Below, in pieces: positions 35,058 to 43,984 of a DNA stretch of 64,000 nt (position 1 is the first letter of the stretch; every line of letters starts with the position of its first letter). The stretch is from Natronorubrum tibetense GA33 (GTDB lineage: Archaea; Halobacteriota; Halobacteria; Halobacteriales; Natrialbaceae): the NCBI RefSeq assembly GCF_000383975.1, contig NZ_KB913017.1:937133-1001132 (forward strand), in the 5' to 3' direction. The position numbers were made by a program, and so were the translations under genes. A model generated the notes under the pieces. The model was not told the DNA's origin and did not search any database. It saw nothing but the letters and a program-made list of their open reading frames with translations.

Positions 35058-35178
35058 CGGATCGCAGCCGGCCAGTCACCGCCTCTGGCCTGCACACGTC
35101 GTCTTGTCCGCGTTTTCCGTCTCCCCCATCGTTCGTCGACCGCTTTTTTACGGCTCGCTACGTACCCTCGATCGACAG

Positions 35179-35847
35179 ATGTCGCCGCCGATACTGTTCG
35201 ACATGGACGGAGTTATTCTCGAGGGCCCCGGCACCGATCCACAGGTGTACGCCGACGCGGCCGACGCGGCCCTCGACGAGCTCGGTGCCGAGCCGACGCC
35301 AGCCCAACTAACCGATCTCAGACGGCACAACCTCGAACACATCAGCGACCACTGCGACGCGCTGGGTATCGACGCTGAGGCGTTCTGGAAGCTAAAAGAC
35401 GAGTACGCATCGGAGACGAGCCACGACCTGATTCGGTCGGGCGAACGCGGGCTGTACGACGATATCGACGCACTCGCCGACCTAGCCGATCGGACCACGA
35501 TCGGACTCGTCACGAACAACCGCCACGCGACCGCCGAGTTCGTCGCCGACCACATGCCAGTCGAGTTCGATGTCGTTCGCGGTCGCCGGCCAACGTTCGA
35601 CGACTTTCGGAGAAAGAAACCCGAGCCCGACTTCATCGATGACGCGCTCTCGGAACTCGGTGTCGACAACGGGTTCTACGTCGGCGACTCGCACAAAGAC
35701 GTCACGGCGGGACGGGCGGCGGGTCTCGAGCCGATCTACCTCCGTCGCTCGCACAATCGGCACGTCGATCGACCGGTCGACGCCGCGGCGATCGTCGACT
35801 CACTCGTAGCGCTCCCGACGCTCCCGGCGGTCGTCGAAACGATTTGA
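35179..35847 (+). CDS. HAD-family hydrolase
   Basis: 222 residues from ATG 35179 (MSPPILFDMDGVILEGPG). HAD motif I LFDMDGV, motif II LVTNNRHATAEFVADH, motif III Lys in DFRRKKPEPDFIDDAL and motif IV FYVGDSHKDVTAGRAAG. A helical cap lies between motif I and II, so it is a small-molecule phosphatase or epimutase-like enzyme. Substrate unknown. Confidence 0.88.
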   Translation: MSPPILFDMDGVILEGPGTDPQVYADAADAALDELGAEPTPAQLTDLRRHNLEHISDHCDALGIDAEAFWKLKDEYASETSHDLIRSGERGLYDDIDALADLADRTTIGLVTNNRHATAEFVADHMPVEFDVVRGRRPTFDDFRRKKPEPDFIDDALSELGVDNGFYVGDSHKDVTAGRAAGLEPIYLRRSHNRHVDRPVDAAAIVDSLVALPTLPAVVETI

Positions 35848-35906
35848 ACGACACAAACGGCCCCGAATCCGGGGAGTAATCTACTCTTACCGCCCGTATT
35901 ACGTCC

Positions 35907-36524
35907 TTACCCGTCGTAGACGATGAACTGATCGGCGTTCCGCGCGAGCTGTCGGGCCGCCTCCCCGAAGGAGTCGGCGTGACGGACGACCAGAATCAGG
36001 ACCGTCTCGGGGCGTTCGACGGCGTAACCGTCCTCGCGCGAGAGCAAGCCGGCCTCTTCGAGTTCGCCGGCGTACTTGCTCACCGTCGGCGGCGAAACGT
36101 CGAGCGCCGTCGCGAGGTCGCCGGCCGTCGCGTCCGACGTCGAGAGGAGTTCGATCAACATCCCGCGCGGCGTATCCCGGCGAAGGTAGCCAAGCGTCTG
36201 CTTTTCGAACTCGTCGAACCGATCCGCGAGGACGAATCGTTTGTAGTCGCCGTCCCGAAAGCGTTCGATTGCGTCGAGTTCCTCGAGCCGGCGCAGGTGG
36301 TGTTGGGTCTCGCCGGTGCCGAGTTGGAGATCGTCCCGGATCTTCGAGAAGTGTGCACCGGGCGTCGTGGAGAGATAGCCGGCGATCGCGTCGCGGGCGT
36401 CGCTTTCGCCCGTATCAGCTGCTGCAGAATCGGAGAGGCCGGCCAGCGGTGCCGCAGCACCGAGCGCTGCGAACCGGCGCAGGGTCGCTCGTTTATCGTC
36501 GTCGACCCCATCGGAACTCGTCAT
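35907..36524 (-). CDS. Winged-helix regulator with a Tat-like N-terminus
   Basis: 205 residues. The N-terminus reads DDDKRATLRRFAALGAAAPLAGLSDSAAADTG, which resembles a twin-arginine signal (RR, then a short hydrophobic Ala/Leu stretch), though no lipobox is present. Two winged-helix units follow: ARDAIAGYLSTTPGAHFSKIRDDLQLGTGETQHHLRRLEEL and RGMLIELLSTSDATAGDLATALDVSPPTVSKYAGEL. The rest resembles haloarchaeal MarR/ArsR-type regulators. If the Tat-like part is real, a DNA-binding protein would be exported, which is odd; a shorter start is possible. Confidence 0.8.
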   Translation of the reverse strand: MTSSDGVDDDKRATLRRFAALGAAAPLAGLSDSAAADTGESDARDAIAGYLSTTPGAHFSKIRDDLQLGTGETQHHLRRLEELDAIERFRDGDYKRFVLADRFDEFEKQTLGYLRRDTPRGMLIELLSTSDATAGDLATALDVSPPTVSKYAGELEEAGLLSREDGYAVERPETVLILVVRHADSFGEAARQLARNADQFIVYDG

Positions 36525-36606
36525 GTAATACCTACCGACCGAAACGTGGCGGGACGTAAAACAGGTTTCGCTCCGCTTTCTTCACCGAGAGCGGAGTGTC
36601 TGGAAT

Positions 36607-37749
36607 CTATGAACCCTTGCCGGAGTCGGCGTCGCCGGCGAACTCCTGATCCATCTCTTCGATAACGTCGTCGGGATCGGAGATCGTGCCGGCGTCTTTG
36701 CCCTCTTTGATCGCCTGGGCTTCCTGTTCCATCGCCTCGAGATCCATCTCGGCTTCCTCGTCGATCTCGCCGATGATTTCGGCGATGTCGTCGAGCCCGA
36801 TCAGTTCGCGAGTTTCCTCGTCGAACTCGAGGCTCTCGAGCGAGTCGCCGTCTTCCTTGACATCGCTGCCCGAGAGGTGTTTGCCGTAGCGGCCGACCAT
36901 CGAGGTGAGCTCTTGGGGCATCACGAACGTTGTCGAATCGCTCTGGCCGATCTCGGCGAGCGTCTCCATCCCCTGATCGATGATGGCGCGTTCGCCCATC
37001 GATTCGGCGGATTTCGCGCGCAGGACCGTCGAAATCGAGTCACCCTGTGCTTCGAGGATCTGACTCTGCTTTTCACCCTGTGCGCGGATGATCTCGGACT
37101 GCTTGTCACCTTCCGCCTTCTCGACGGCACTGCGGCGTTCACCCTGTGCCTCGAGAATCATGGCGCGGCGTTTCCGCTCCGCGGAGGTCTGTTGCTCCAT
37201 CGCGCGCTGGACGTCCTTGGACGGGTTGACTTCACGGACCTCCACCGACTCGACGCGAATACCCCACTCGTCGGTGGGTTCGTCGAGCTCCTGGCGGATG
37301 CGCGCGTTGATCTCCTGGCGCTTGTTCAGCGTGTCGTCCAGCTCCATGTCACCCAGTACGGCACGCAGAGTGGTCTGGGCGAGGTTCGAGGTCGCTCGTT
37401 TGTAGTCGTCGACCTGGAGGAACGCCTTCTTGGCGTCCATAACCTTGATGTAAACGACGGCATCGGCGGTCACGGGGGAGTTGTCGCGCGTGATCGCTTC
37501 CTGCCGAGGGACGTCCAGCGTCTGCGTTCGCATGTCGAACCGATACGTGTTCGAGACGAACGGCGGGACGAAGTTGATTCCGGGCTCGAGGAGTTTTCTA
37601 TACTCCCCGAAGACAGTGAGCGCACGCTTCTCGTACGCGTCGACGATCTCGATCGCACTGAGCAGTGCGGCGATAACGACGAGGAGGACGAGTGCACCGA
37701 GGAATAGCAGTGCACCGCCGGTCTGCAACGGGAGTAGTTCTACAACCAT
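36607..37749 (-). CDS. SPFH/stomatin-prohibitin-like membrane protein
   Basis: 380 residues. One N-terminal membrane helix (residues 12-35), then the SPFH (band 7) domain with IEIVDAYEKRALTVFGEYRKLLEPGINFVPPF and DVPRQEAITRDNSPVTADAVVYIKV, a long coiled coil (about 190-265, rich in EAQGER/EAEGDKQ-type repeats) and an acidic tail. Such proteins form membrane rings and partner NfeD. The NfeD gene is directly upstream (37886-38503) in the same direction, as in many archaea and bacteria. Confidence 0.94.
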   Translation of the reverse strand: MVVELLPLQTGGALLFLGALVLLVVIAALLSAIEIVDAYEKRALTVFGEYRKLLEPGINFVPPFVSNTYRFDMRTQTLDVPRQEAITRDNSPVTADAVVYIKVMDAKKAFLQVDDYKRATSNLAQTTLRAVLGDMELDDTLNKRQEINARIRQELDEPTDEWGIRVESVEVREVNPSKDVQRAMEQQTSAERKRRAMILEAQGERRSAVEKAEGDKQSEIIRAQGEKQSQILEAQGDSISTVLRAKSAESMGERAIIDQGMETLAEIGQSDSTTFVMPQELTSMVGRYGKHLSGSDVKEDGDSLESLEFDEETRELIGLDDIAEIIGEIDEEAEMDLEAMEQEAQAIKEGKDAGTISDPDDVIEEMDQEFAGDADSGKGS

Positions 37750-37885
37750 AGTTCCGTCTTACGGGGGGGACGGCAAAAACGTTCCCTTATTTCAGTAACA
37801 TATCCGTCGACGCGACCGTCTCGAGCCGAGGTCAAGCCTAACTCGAGCCGAGGTTTCGATCGGCTCGAGCCCAACCGTCTGCGTC

Positions 37886-38503
37886 TCAGTTCGATTTCTC
37901 CGTCTCCGTTTCGGTTTCGGCTTCCGGTTCGGCGTCCGACTCCACGTCGTCCGTCGGCTGGGAGTCGTCGACTTCCACCGCAGAATCCGAGTCGGCAGCA
38001 CCCTCCGCGAGCGCCCGATCGATCTCATCCTCACCAATCGCGCCAAGCGATTCGACCGTGAGCACGTTTCCGCCGCCGGGATCGAGAACGATCACTTCTT
38101 CGCCCTCCTCAATCGTTCCGCTCGTCGTCCGCGCGCTGTAGAAGGGCGCGAATCCGCCTTCGTCGAGTTTGACCTCGCCGTCGCGAGTCGTGACGGTCTC
38201 GGTGACGTAGCCCGTCGTGCCCGCGAGCGTACTCGAGTCCGAAGTCTGTGCGGTTCCCTTCCCACCGTAGAAGTCGAACTCGTTGTAGACGTAGGCCGCG
38301 GCGAGGCCGATGACGAGCGTCAACCCCGCCAGTATGAACGTGTTGGCGACGGGCGGAAAGATGAGTCCGATGAGCCCCGCACCGACCAGTGCGACGCCGA
38401 TGACGATGAGGTGTGCACCCGGCGAGAGGGCCTCGAGCGCCATCAGGACGAGACCCACCGAAAGGAGCACGAGCGGCATGTTCGCGAAGAGGAGTTCGAG
38501 CAT
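37886..38503 (-). CDS. NfeD-family membrane protein
   Basis: 205 residues from ATG 38503 (MLELLFANMPLVLLSVG). Four membrane segments in the first 90 residues, then the OB-fold domain (LAGTTGYVTETVTTRDGEVKLDEGGFAPFYSART and VIVLDPGGGNVLTVE) and an acidic C-terminal tail. The short NfeD form lacks the protease domain of long versions. It is 136 bases upstream of the SPFH partner. Confidence 0.92.
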   Translation of the reverse strand: MLELLFANMPLVLLSVGLVLMALEALSPGAHLIVIGVALVGAGLIGLIFPPVANTFILAGLTLVIGLAAAYVYNEFDFYGGKGTAQTSDSSTLAGTTGYVTETVTTRDGEVKLDEGGFAPFYSARTTSGTIEEGEEVIVLDPGGGNVLTVESLGAIGEDEIDRALAEGAADSDSAVEVDDSQPTDDVESDAEPEAETETETEKSN

Positions 38504-38609
38504 ACGTCGAGCTAAGTTCTCACCCAAATTAAAGGTTGTCGAGGCGGTCCGTTAACCGTACCGACGGAAACCAGACAGCGGTCGCTTCGGTGCCGCCTCT
38601 TACCCCCGC

Positions 38610-39041
38610 TCAAAGCATAATCGACGCGATCTGGAACATCACGAGTAGCATCGCGACTGCACCCAGAATAACGAAGAGGATGTTCTCGAGCGACGGGTCG
38701 CCGGGTTCGATCGGCGTCGAGCTGGGTTCCGGTGCGTACGGATCGTCTCCGTCTGCATCGTCAGCACCGTCTGCGCTCGTTTCGTCCTCGTCGGGCGCGT
38801 CAGAGAGATCCAGTGGGACCCGGTACTCGTCGTCGGTTCGTTCAGGCCGCCCGACACGGTCGTTGCCTTCCACGTAGCCGTTGTCCTCGAGCCGGTCTTT
38901 GTCTCCTGGAGATGCCGTGGTATCCCACTCGTCCGCGGACTGCGCTGATTTTGTCTCCTCGTCCGAGTACTTGCCGTCCGGAGCTGCCGGTGGCTCACGC
39001 CGGTCGTTCTCACCGTCGCTTCCGGACGCATCGTCTGCCAT
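38610..39041 (-). CDS. Acidic tail-anchored protein
   Basis: 143 residues from ATG 39041 (MADDASGSDGENDRREPPAAPDG). About 115 disordered, strongly acidic residues are followed by one hydrophobic helix at the C-terminus (ILFVILGAVAMLLVMFQIA), so it is probably anchored at the membrane by its end. No known domain. The open frame upstream to 39668 is an Arg-rich shadow of pyk. Confidence 0.65.
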   Translation of the reverse strand: MADDASGSDGENDRREPPAAPDGKYSDEETKSAQSADEWDTTASPGDKDRLEDNGYVEGNDRVGRPERTDDEYRVPLDLSDAPDEDETSADGADDADGDDPYAPEPSSTPIEPGDPSLENILFVILGAVAMLLVMFQIASIML

Positions 39042-39118
39042 AGACGGTCCTAACAGGTCCGCCGTCAAAAATCCGCGGTCCGCGCGCGGGCGAAGGGCAC
39101 CGCACTCCCGCCGACGAT

Positions 39119-40918
39119 TCAGGCCAGTTCGACCTGCTCGTCCCGATCCGTTCGATCGCTGAGGTCGCCGCCGTAGATGACTCCGCGTTCGGCGTCGAGC
39201 GTCACGACGCTGCCCTCCTCGGCCGCCGAGAGATCGGCTCCGCTGACCATCGGAATGTTCATCTCCCGCGCGACCAGCGCCGGGTAGCCGGTCAGTCCGC
39301 GCTGGGCGTCGACGATTCCGCCGATCGTCGTCAGATCGCCCTCGAACTCCTCGTCGAAGTCGGCCGCCAACGAGAGGACTGCTCCCTCGGGGACGTCCGA
39401 GAGGTCGCCGTCCGTCATTCGGACGAGGGGGCCGGTCGTCCGTCCCTCGACGACGACGCGACCGGTCGTCAGCGCCTCCGCGGCGACGTGGACTTTCAGC
39501 ATGTTCGTCGTGTTCGCGCCCTCGAGTTCGGTCATCATGCCACAGAGGACGACGACGGTGTCGCCGCTGTCGGCGACCCCAGCATCGAGCGCGGCTTGGA
39601 CCGCCTTCTCGACGACGGCGTCGGCTCCCTGATCCGAGACACGGGCGTACAGCGGCGTTACGCCCCACGAGAGGGCGAGTCGCCGCCTGACCTCGTGACT
39701 CGGCGTCGACGCGACGACCGGAACGCCGGGGCGGTACTTCGCCGTTTTCAGTGCCGTGTAGCCGGACTCGGTTGCCGCGACGACCGCATCCGCGTCGATG
39801 TCGCGCGCGAGAAAGCGCGCCGAGCGCGCCAGCGCATCCGTTCGTGCCTCGCCCGCGGTGGGAACGCGTTGCTCGAGCATCTCGGCGTACTCCTCGGAGT
39901 TTTCGACCTGACGGATGATGCTGCCCATCGCGTCGACGACCGCAACGGGGTGGTCGCCGATGGCGGTCTCGGCCGACAACATCACGCCGTCGGTGCCGTC
40001 GAGAACGGCGTTCGCGACGTCCGAGGCCTCAGCCCGTGTGGGCCGGCGAGCGTGGACCATCGAGTCGAGCATCTCCGTCGCCGTAATCACCGGCGATCCC
40101 TCGTTGCGACACTTGCGGATGATTCGCTTCTGGATCATCGGAACGTCCTCCATCGGACACTCGACGCCCAGATCGCCGCGGGCGACCATGATCCCGTAGG
40201 CGGCTTCGATGATCTCGTCCAAGTTCTCGACCGCACCCGCGCGTTCGATCTTCGCGATCAGCGGGATTTCGACGTCCAGTTCCTCGAGCACCTCGCTGAC
40301 CGCGTAGACGTCCTCGGCGTCGCGGACGAAACTCGCCGCGACGAAGTCGACCCCCTTCTCGGCGGCTAACTCGAGGTCCTTGCGGTCGGACTCGGTGACG
40401 ATCTCGAGATCGAGATCTACCCCGGGCACGTTGACGCCCTTTCGGCCGCCCAGTTCGCCACCGGTGTCGACGCGGGCACGGACCGACTGGTCGTCGTGCC
40501 CTCGCGAATCCGCATCCTCGGGCTCGAGGACGGTCGTCTCGATTAGTCCGTCGTCGAGCAGAATTCGGTCGCCCGGCTCGACGGCCCCGATCGGCAGTGA
40601 GAGACCGACGCTATCGGGGGACACCTCGTCGCCTTCGACGAATCGAATCTCCGAACCGGTCTCGAGGCTCACCGTCTCTCCCTCGGGGAGCGGCGCGGTC
40701 CGGATCTCCGGACCCTGCATGTCGAGCATCACCGCGACGGGCGCCTCGCGGGACTCGTCGACGGCCCGAACCCGGTCGATCAGTTCGGCGCGATCTTCGC
40801 GGCTCCCGTGGCTCGCGTTCAGACGGGCGACTGACATCCCGGCGTCGGCGAGCTCCCGGATCGTGTTCCGGTCGCTCGAGGCCGGCCCCAGCGTACAGAC
40901 GATTTTCGCGTTTCTCAT
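39119..40918 (-). CDS. pyk: Pyruvate kinase
   Basis: 599 residues from ATG 40918 (MRNAKIVCTLGPASSD). Pyruvate kinase marks: LNASHGSREDRAELI, MLDMQGPEIRT, VDFVAASFVRDAEDV, IAKIERAGAVEN, MVARGDLGVECP and GVMLSAETAIGDHP. A C-terminal domain resembles the PEP-utilising swivelling domain (PALVAREMNIPMVSGADLSAAEEGSVVTLDAERG), but its usual THAAIVAR His is replaced (LTGYPALVARE). It makes ATP and pyruvate from PEP; ppsA at 48530 does the reverse. Confidence 0.95.
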   Translation of the reverse strand: MRNAKIVCTLGPASSDRNTIRELADAGMSVARLNASHGSREDRAELIDRVRAVDESREAPVAVMLDMQGPEIRTAPLPEGETVSLETGSEIRFVEGDEVSPDSVGLSLPIGAVEPGDRILLDDGLIETTVLEPEDADSRGHDDQSVRARVDTGGELGGRKGVNVPGVDLDLEIVTESDRKDLELAAEKGVDFVAASFVRDAEDVYAVSEVLEELDVEIPLIAKIERAGAVENLDEIIEAAYGIMVARGDLGVECPMEDVPMIQKRIIRKCRNEGSPVITATEMLDSMVHARRPTRAEASDVANAVLDGTDGVMLSAETAIGDHPVAVVDAMGSIIRQVENSEEYAEMLEQRVPTAGEARTDALARSARFLARDIDADAVVAATESGYTALKTAKYRPGVPVVASTPSHEVRRRLALSWGVTPLYARVSDQGADAVVEKAVQAALDAGVADSGDTVVVLCGMMTELEGANTTNMLKVHVAAEALTTGRVVVEGRTTGPLVRMTDGDLSDVPEGAVLSLAADFDEEFEGDLTTIGGIVDAQRGLTGYPALVAREMNIPMVSGADLSAAEEGSVVTLDAERGVIYGGDLSDRTDRDEQVELA

Positions 40919-41036
40919 GGCTCGACGTAGCGGGAGTACGGGCAAAAAGATAGGTGGTTTACTCGCCTTCGAGTTGTCTTTCGACCCGTCCTGTGCCACG
41001 CGAACGGTTTTCCCACGGACGACCCACCCATCGAAC

Positions 41037-41324
41037 ATGGCCACGTACGCATCACTCGTCGACATCGACGATCGAGACGTACAGAACGCCCAGGAGCTCT
41101 CGTCGATCTGGGGCGAGATCAGGACGGAGTTCGAGGAGCACGAGGCCGACGTAATCGACTCCTACGCGATCCTCGGGGGACACGACTTCCTCGTCTTATT
41201 CGAGGCACCGGACCGAGAGTCGGCGTTCAAGTCGGCGCTGACGCTGCGCCGTCACGGGCTGTCAGCGGAGACGATGGAGGTTACCCATACCGACGACTTC
41301 GCACATCTAGTCGACGAAGTGTAA
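41037..41324 (+). CDS. GYD-domain protein
   Basis: 95 residues from ATG 41037 (MATYASLVDIDDRDVQNAQEL). It has the GYD pattern: an alpha/beta ferredoxin-like fold with EADVIDSYAILGGHDFLVLFEAPDRESAFKSALTLRRHG and VEVTHTDDF. Function unknown. Divergent from pyk. Confidence 0.85.
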   Translation: MATYASLVDIDDRDVQNAQELSSIWGEIRTEFEEHEADVIDSYAILGGHDFLVLFEAPDRESAFKSALTLRRHGLSAETMEVTHTDDFAHLVDEV

Positions 41325-41428
41325 GCGGTCGTGTCGAATCCCACAGCCGAATCGAGGTTCGAACGAAGCCGTCCCTCGAGTGCTTCGAAAAACGCAGTCG
41401 ACGGAAACTCGAGCCGGCCGACGCGAAG

Positions 41429-43546
41429 CTACTTGATTTTCTCGCCGATTTCGGCGTCGCCGTGGGTCGTCAGCAGGTCCGCCTCCTCGCCCGCGGCGAG
41501 GATCATCCCGTTCGACTCCACGCCGAACAGCTCCGCGGGCTCCATGTTCGCGAGGAGCACGCAGTTCGTTCCCGGTAGCTCGTCGAGGTCGTGTAGCTGC
41601 TTGATTCCCGCGACGACCTGTCGGGTCTCGAAGCCAATGTCGACCTCGAGTTTGGCGAGGTCGTCCGCGCCCTCGATCCCCTCGGCCGACTCGATCCGGC
41701 CGACGCGGATGTCCAGTTCCTGAAAGTCCTCGAATCCGATTCGATCCTCGAGTAGCGGCTCGAGATCGCCAGTGTCTGCCATATCGTCGCCTTCGGCCCC
41801 ATCGGTGTCGTCGTTTTCGGTTTCTCCCTCGTCGGACTCCTCCTCGTCGCTCGAGGCCGCTTCGACTCGTTCCTCGAGCTTTCGAGTGAGTTCCTCGACG
41901 CGGTCGTCCTCGATCTTTTCGAAGAGTTCGCCGGGTTCGTCAAAAGTTCGTGGCGGGGCCTCGAGGGCGTCCTCGAGGTGGGCGTCCGCGATTTCGCCGT
42001 CCTCACCGATCTGTTCCCAGAGCAGTTGGGATTTATCGGGTGTGATCGGCTCGAGGAGCACGCCGACGGCCTTGGCGAGTTGGACGCAGTCGCGGATGAC
42101 CTGTGCCGCCCGCTCCGGCTCTTCGTCGGTGAGCTTCCAGGGCTCGTTTCGCTGGATGTACTCGTTGCCGAACTGGGCGAGTCGCGTCGCGGCGTGGCCG
42201 ACGCCGCGGAGATCGTAGTCGTTGACCGCGTCGCGGGTCTCGCCGATCGCGCCCTCGATGCGTTCCCGTACCTCCTCGGAGACGTCCGTCTCCGGTGTCC
42301 CCTCGTAGTTCCGGTAGGCGAAGAGCAGCGAGCGGTACCAGAAGTTGCCGACGGTTCCCACCAGTTCGCCGTTGACCTTTTCTTGGAACGCCTCCCAGGA
42401 GAAGTCGACGTCCTGCTGGAGGCCGCCGGTCGTGGTCAGGTAGTATCGCAGAAGGTCGGGGTGGAACCCTTCCTCGAGATACTCTTTCGCCCAGATCGCT
42501 CGATTTCGGCTGGTCGAGAGTCCCTTGCCGTTGATCGTGATGAAACCGGTCGCCGCGATTCCGCGAGGGGCATTGTAGCCGCTACCCTCGAGCATCGCCG
42601 GCCAGAAGATGGCGTGGTGCTGGATGATGTCGCGGCCGATGACGTGGACGATATCGCCGTCGTCCTTCCAGACGCGCTCCCAGTCGTACTCATCAGCGCC
42701 GACGCGCTCGGTGTACTGCCTGGTCGAGGCGATGTACTCGATCGGGGCGTCGACCCAGACGTAGAGGACGAGGTCGTCGTCCGTTTCGGTGTCGTCCCCG
42801 TCGCCAGGATAGTCGATCCCCCAGTCCATATCCCGCGTGATACACCAGTCCTGCAGGCCGTCTTCGATCCACTGGCGCGGCTGGTTTCGGGCGTTCGAGG
42901 TTCCCTCGAGGCCGTCTAAGAACTCGGTCAGGTAGTCGGTGAACTCGGAGACCTCGAAGAACTTGTGGGCTCGCTTCCGGTACTCGGCCGGGTTCCCGGT
43001 AATCGTACTCTCCGGGTCCTCGACTTCACCGGGCTCTAAGTGTCGTTGACAGCCCTCGTCGCACTCGTCGCCGCGGGCCTTCTCGCCACAGTAGGGGCAG
43101 GTCCCGACGACGTAGCGGTCGGGGAGGTACTGGTCGGCGTCAGGATCGTAGGCGACCTGAATCTCCTTCTCGTAAATGTAGCCCGCGTCGTCCAGTGTGC
43201 GGACGATCTCCTGGGTTAGTTCGGTGTTCGTCTCGTCGTGGGTGTGCCCGTAGTTGTCGAAGTCGACGTTGAACTGCGGGAACGTCTCCTCGTACTGTTC
43301 GTGCCACTCGAGTGCGAAATCCGCGGGGTCGACGCCCTCCTGTTCGGCGTTGACGGCAACCGGGGTGCCGTGCATGTCCGAGCCGCAGACGTAGGCCGTC
43401 TCTTGGCCTAACGTTTTGAGCGAGCGGTTGAACGCGTCGGCGCCGATGTACCCCCGCAGGTGACCGATGTGCAGGTCGCCGTTGGCGTACGGCAACCCAC
43501 AGGTCACGACCGCGGGTCTGTCCGTCGGAAAGTCGTCGTTGCTCAT
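41429..43546 (-). CDS. metG: Methionyl-tRNA synthetase
   Basis: 705 residues from ATG 43546 (MSNDDFPTDRPAVVTCGLPYANGDLHIGHL). HIGH motif, the two CxxC zinc knuckles (CPYCGEKARGDECDEGC), KMSKS as KGLSTSR, anticodon-binding helices and a C-terminal EMAP/Trbp OB-fold (LDIRVGRIESAEGIEGADDLAKLEVDIG) after an acidic linker are present. It charges tRNA-Met, including the initiator encoded at 3029. An in-frame extension to 43864 exists but overlaps promoter-like DNA and is rejected. Confidence 0.96.
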   Translation of the reverse strand: MSNDDFPTDRPAVVTCGLPYANGDLHIGHLRGYIGADAFNRSLKTLGQETAYVCGSDMHGTPVAVNAEQEGVDPADFALEWHEQYEETFPQFNVDFDNYGHTHDETNTELTQEIVRTLDDAGYIYEKEIQVAYDPDADQYLPDRYVVGTCPYCGEKARGDECDEGCQRHLEPGEVEDPESTITGNPAEYRKRAHKFFEVSEFTDYLTEFLDGLEGTSNARNQPRQWIEDGLQDWCITRDMDWGIDYPGDGDDTETDDDLVLYVWVDAPIEYIASTRQYTERVGADEYDWERVWKDDGDIVHVIGRDIIQHHAIFWPAMLEGSGYNAPRGIAATGFITINGKGLSTSRNRAIWAKEYLEEGFHPDLLRYYLTTTGGLQQDVDFSWEAFQEKVNGELVGTVGNFWYRSLLFAYRNYEGTPETDVSEEVRERIEGAIGETRDAVNDYDLRGVGHAATRLAQFGNEYIQRNEPWKLTDEEPERAAQVIRDCVQLAKAVGVLLEPITPDKSQLLWEQIGEDGEIADAHLEDALEAPPRTFDEPGELFEKIEDDRVEELTRKLEERVEAASSDEEESDEGETENDDTDGAEGDDMADTGDLEPLLEDRIGFEDFQELDIRVGRIESAEGIEGADDLAKLEVDIGFETRQVVAGIKQLHDLDELPGTNCVLLANMEPAELFGVESNGMILAAGEEADLLTTHGDAEIGEKIK

Positions 43547-43984
43547 ATCTGTGTGGTGTCGGTGGCGGGCGTAAAACCCGCCGGTTTTCGGTCGTCGGTC
43601 GGTTCGCGAGCGATACCAGTCGCTTTCGAGTAAGGAATCGAGACTGACTCGAGTTTCGCGCCACGCGACCGTCGTATGACCGACGTGTTCGCAGCGTTCC
43701 ACCCGGTGCGGTACCGTCGCTACGGGCGCATCAGAAGAGCGTCGCGGACGGTACGCGTCCTCATCAGTTTCGAGTTGTTCGTATATCCACATAACTGTTC
43801 GGTCCTGTGACTCTAGCGTCACTTCACCCTGCGTTCCGCTCGAATGCTCGTATGTGACCCCCAAGAAGCCGGTCTTTCAACGTCGATGAATTCGAGGGTA
43901 GTGTTTATATACGGTCCACAAGCCCGGATTTCCGGACTCGACGATCACGTACCGTTTTGACATATACGATAGCACGACCCACGT
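43547..43984. other. Divergent intergenic region between metG and the NSS transporter
   Basis: 438 bases without a supported gene. TATA-like TTTATATA at 43904-43911 and CATATA near 43961 face the transporter; a short dyad (CCGGA at 43924-43928 with TCCGG at 43931-43935) lies just downstream of the first. Confidence 0.45.

Noticed and set aside
43547-43864. N-terminal extension of metG
   Set aside because: In frame but outside the MetG family and overlapping promoter-like DNA; the family begins at 43546.
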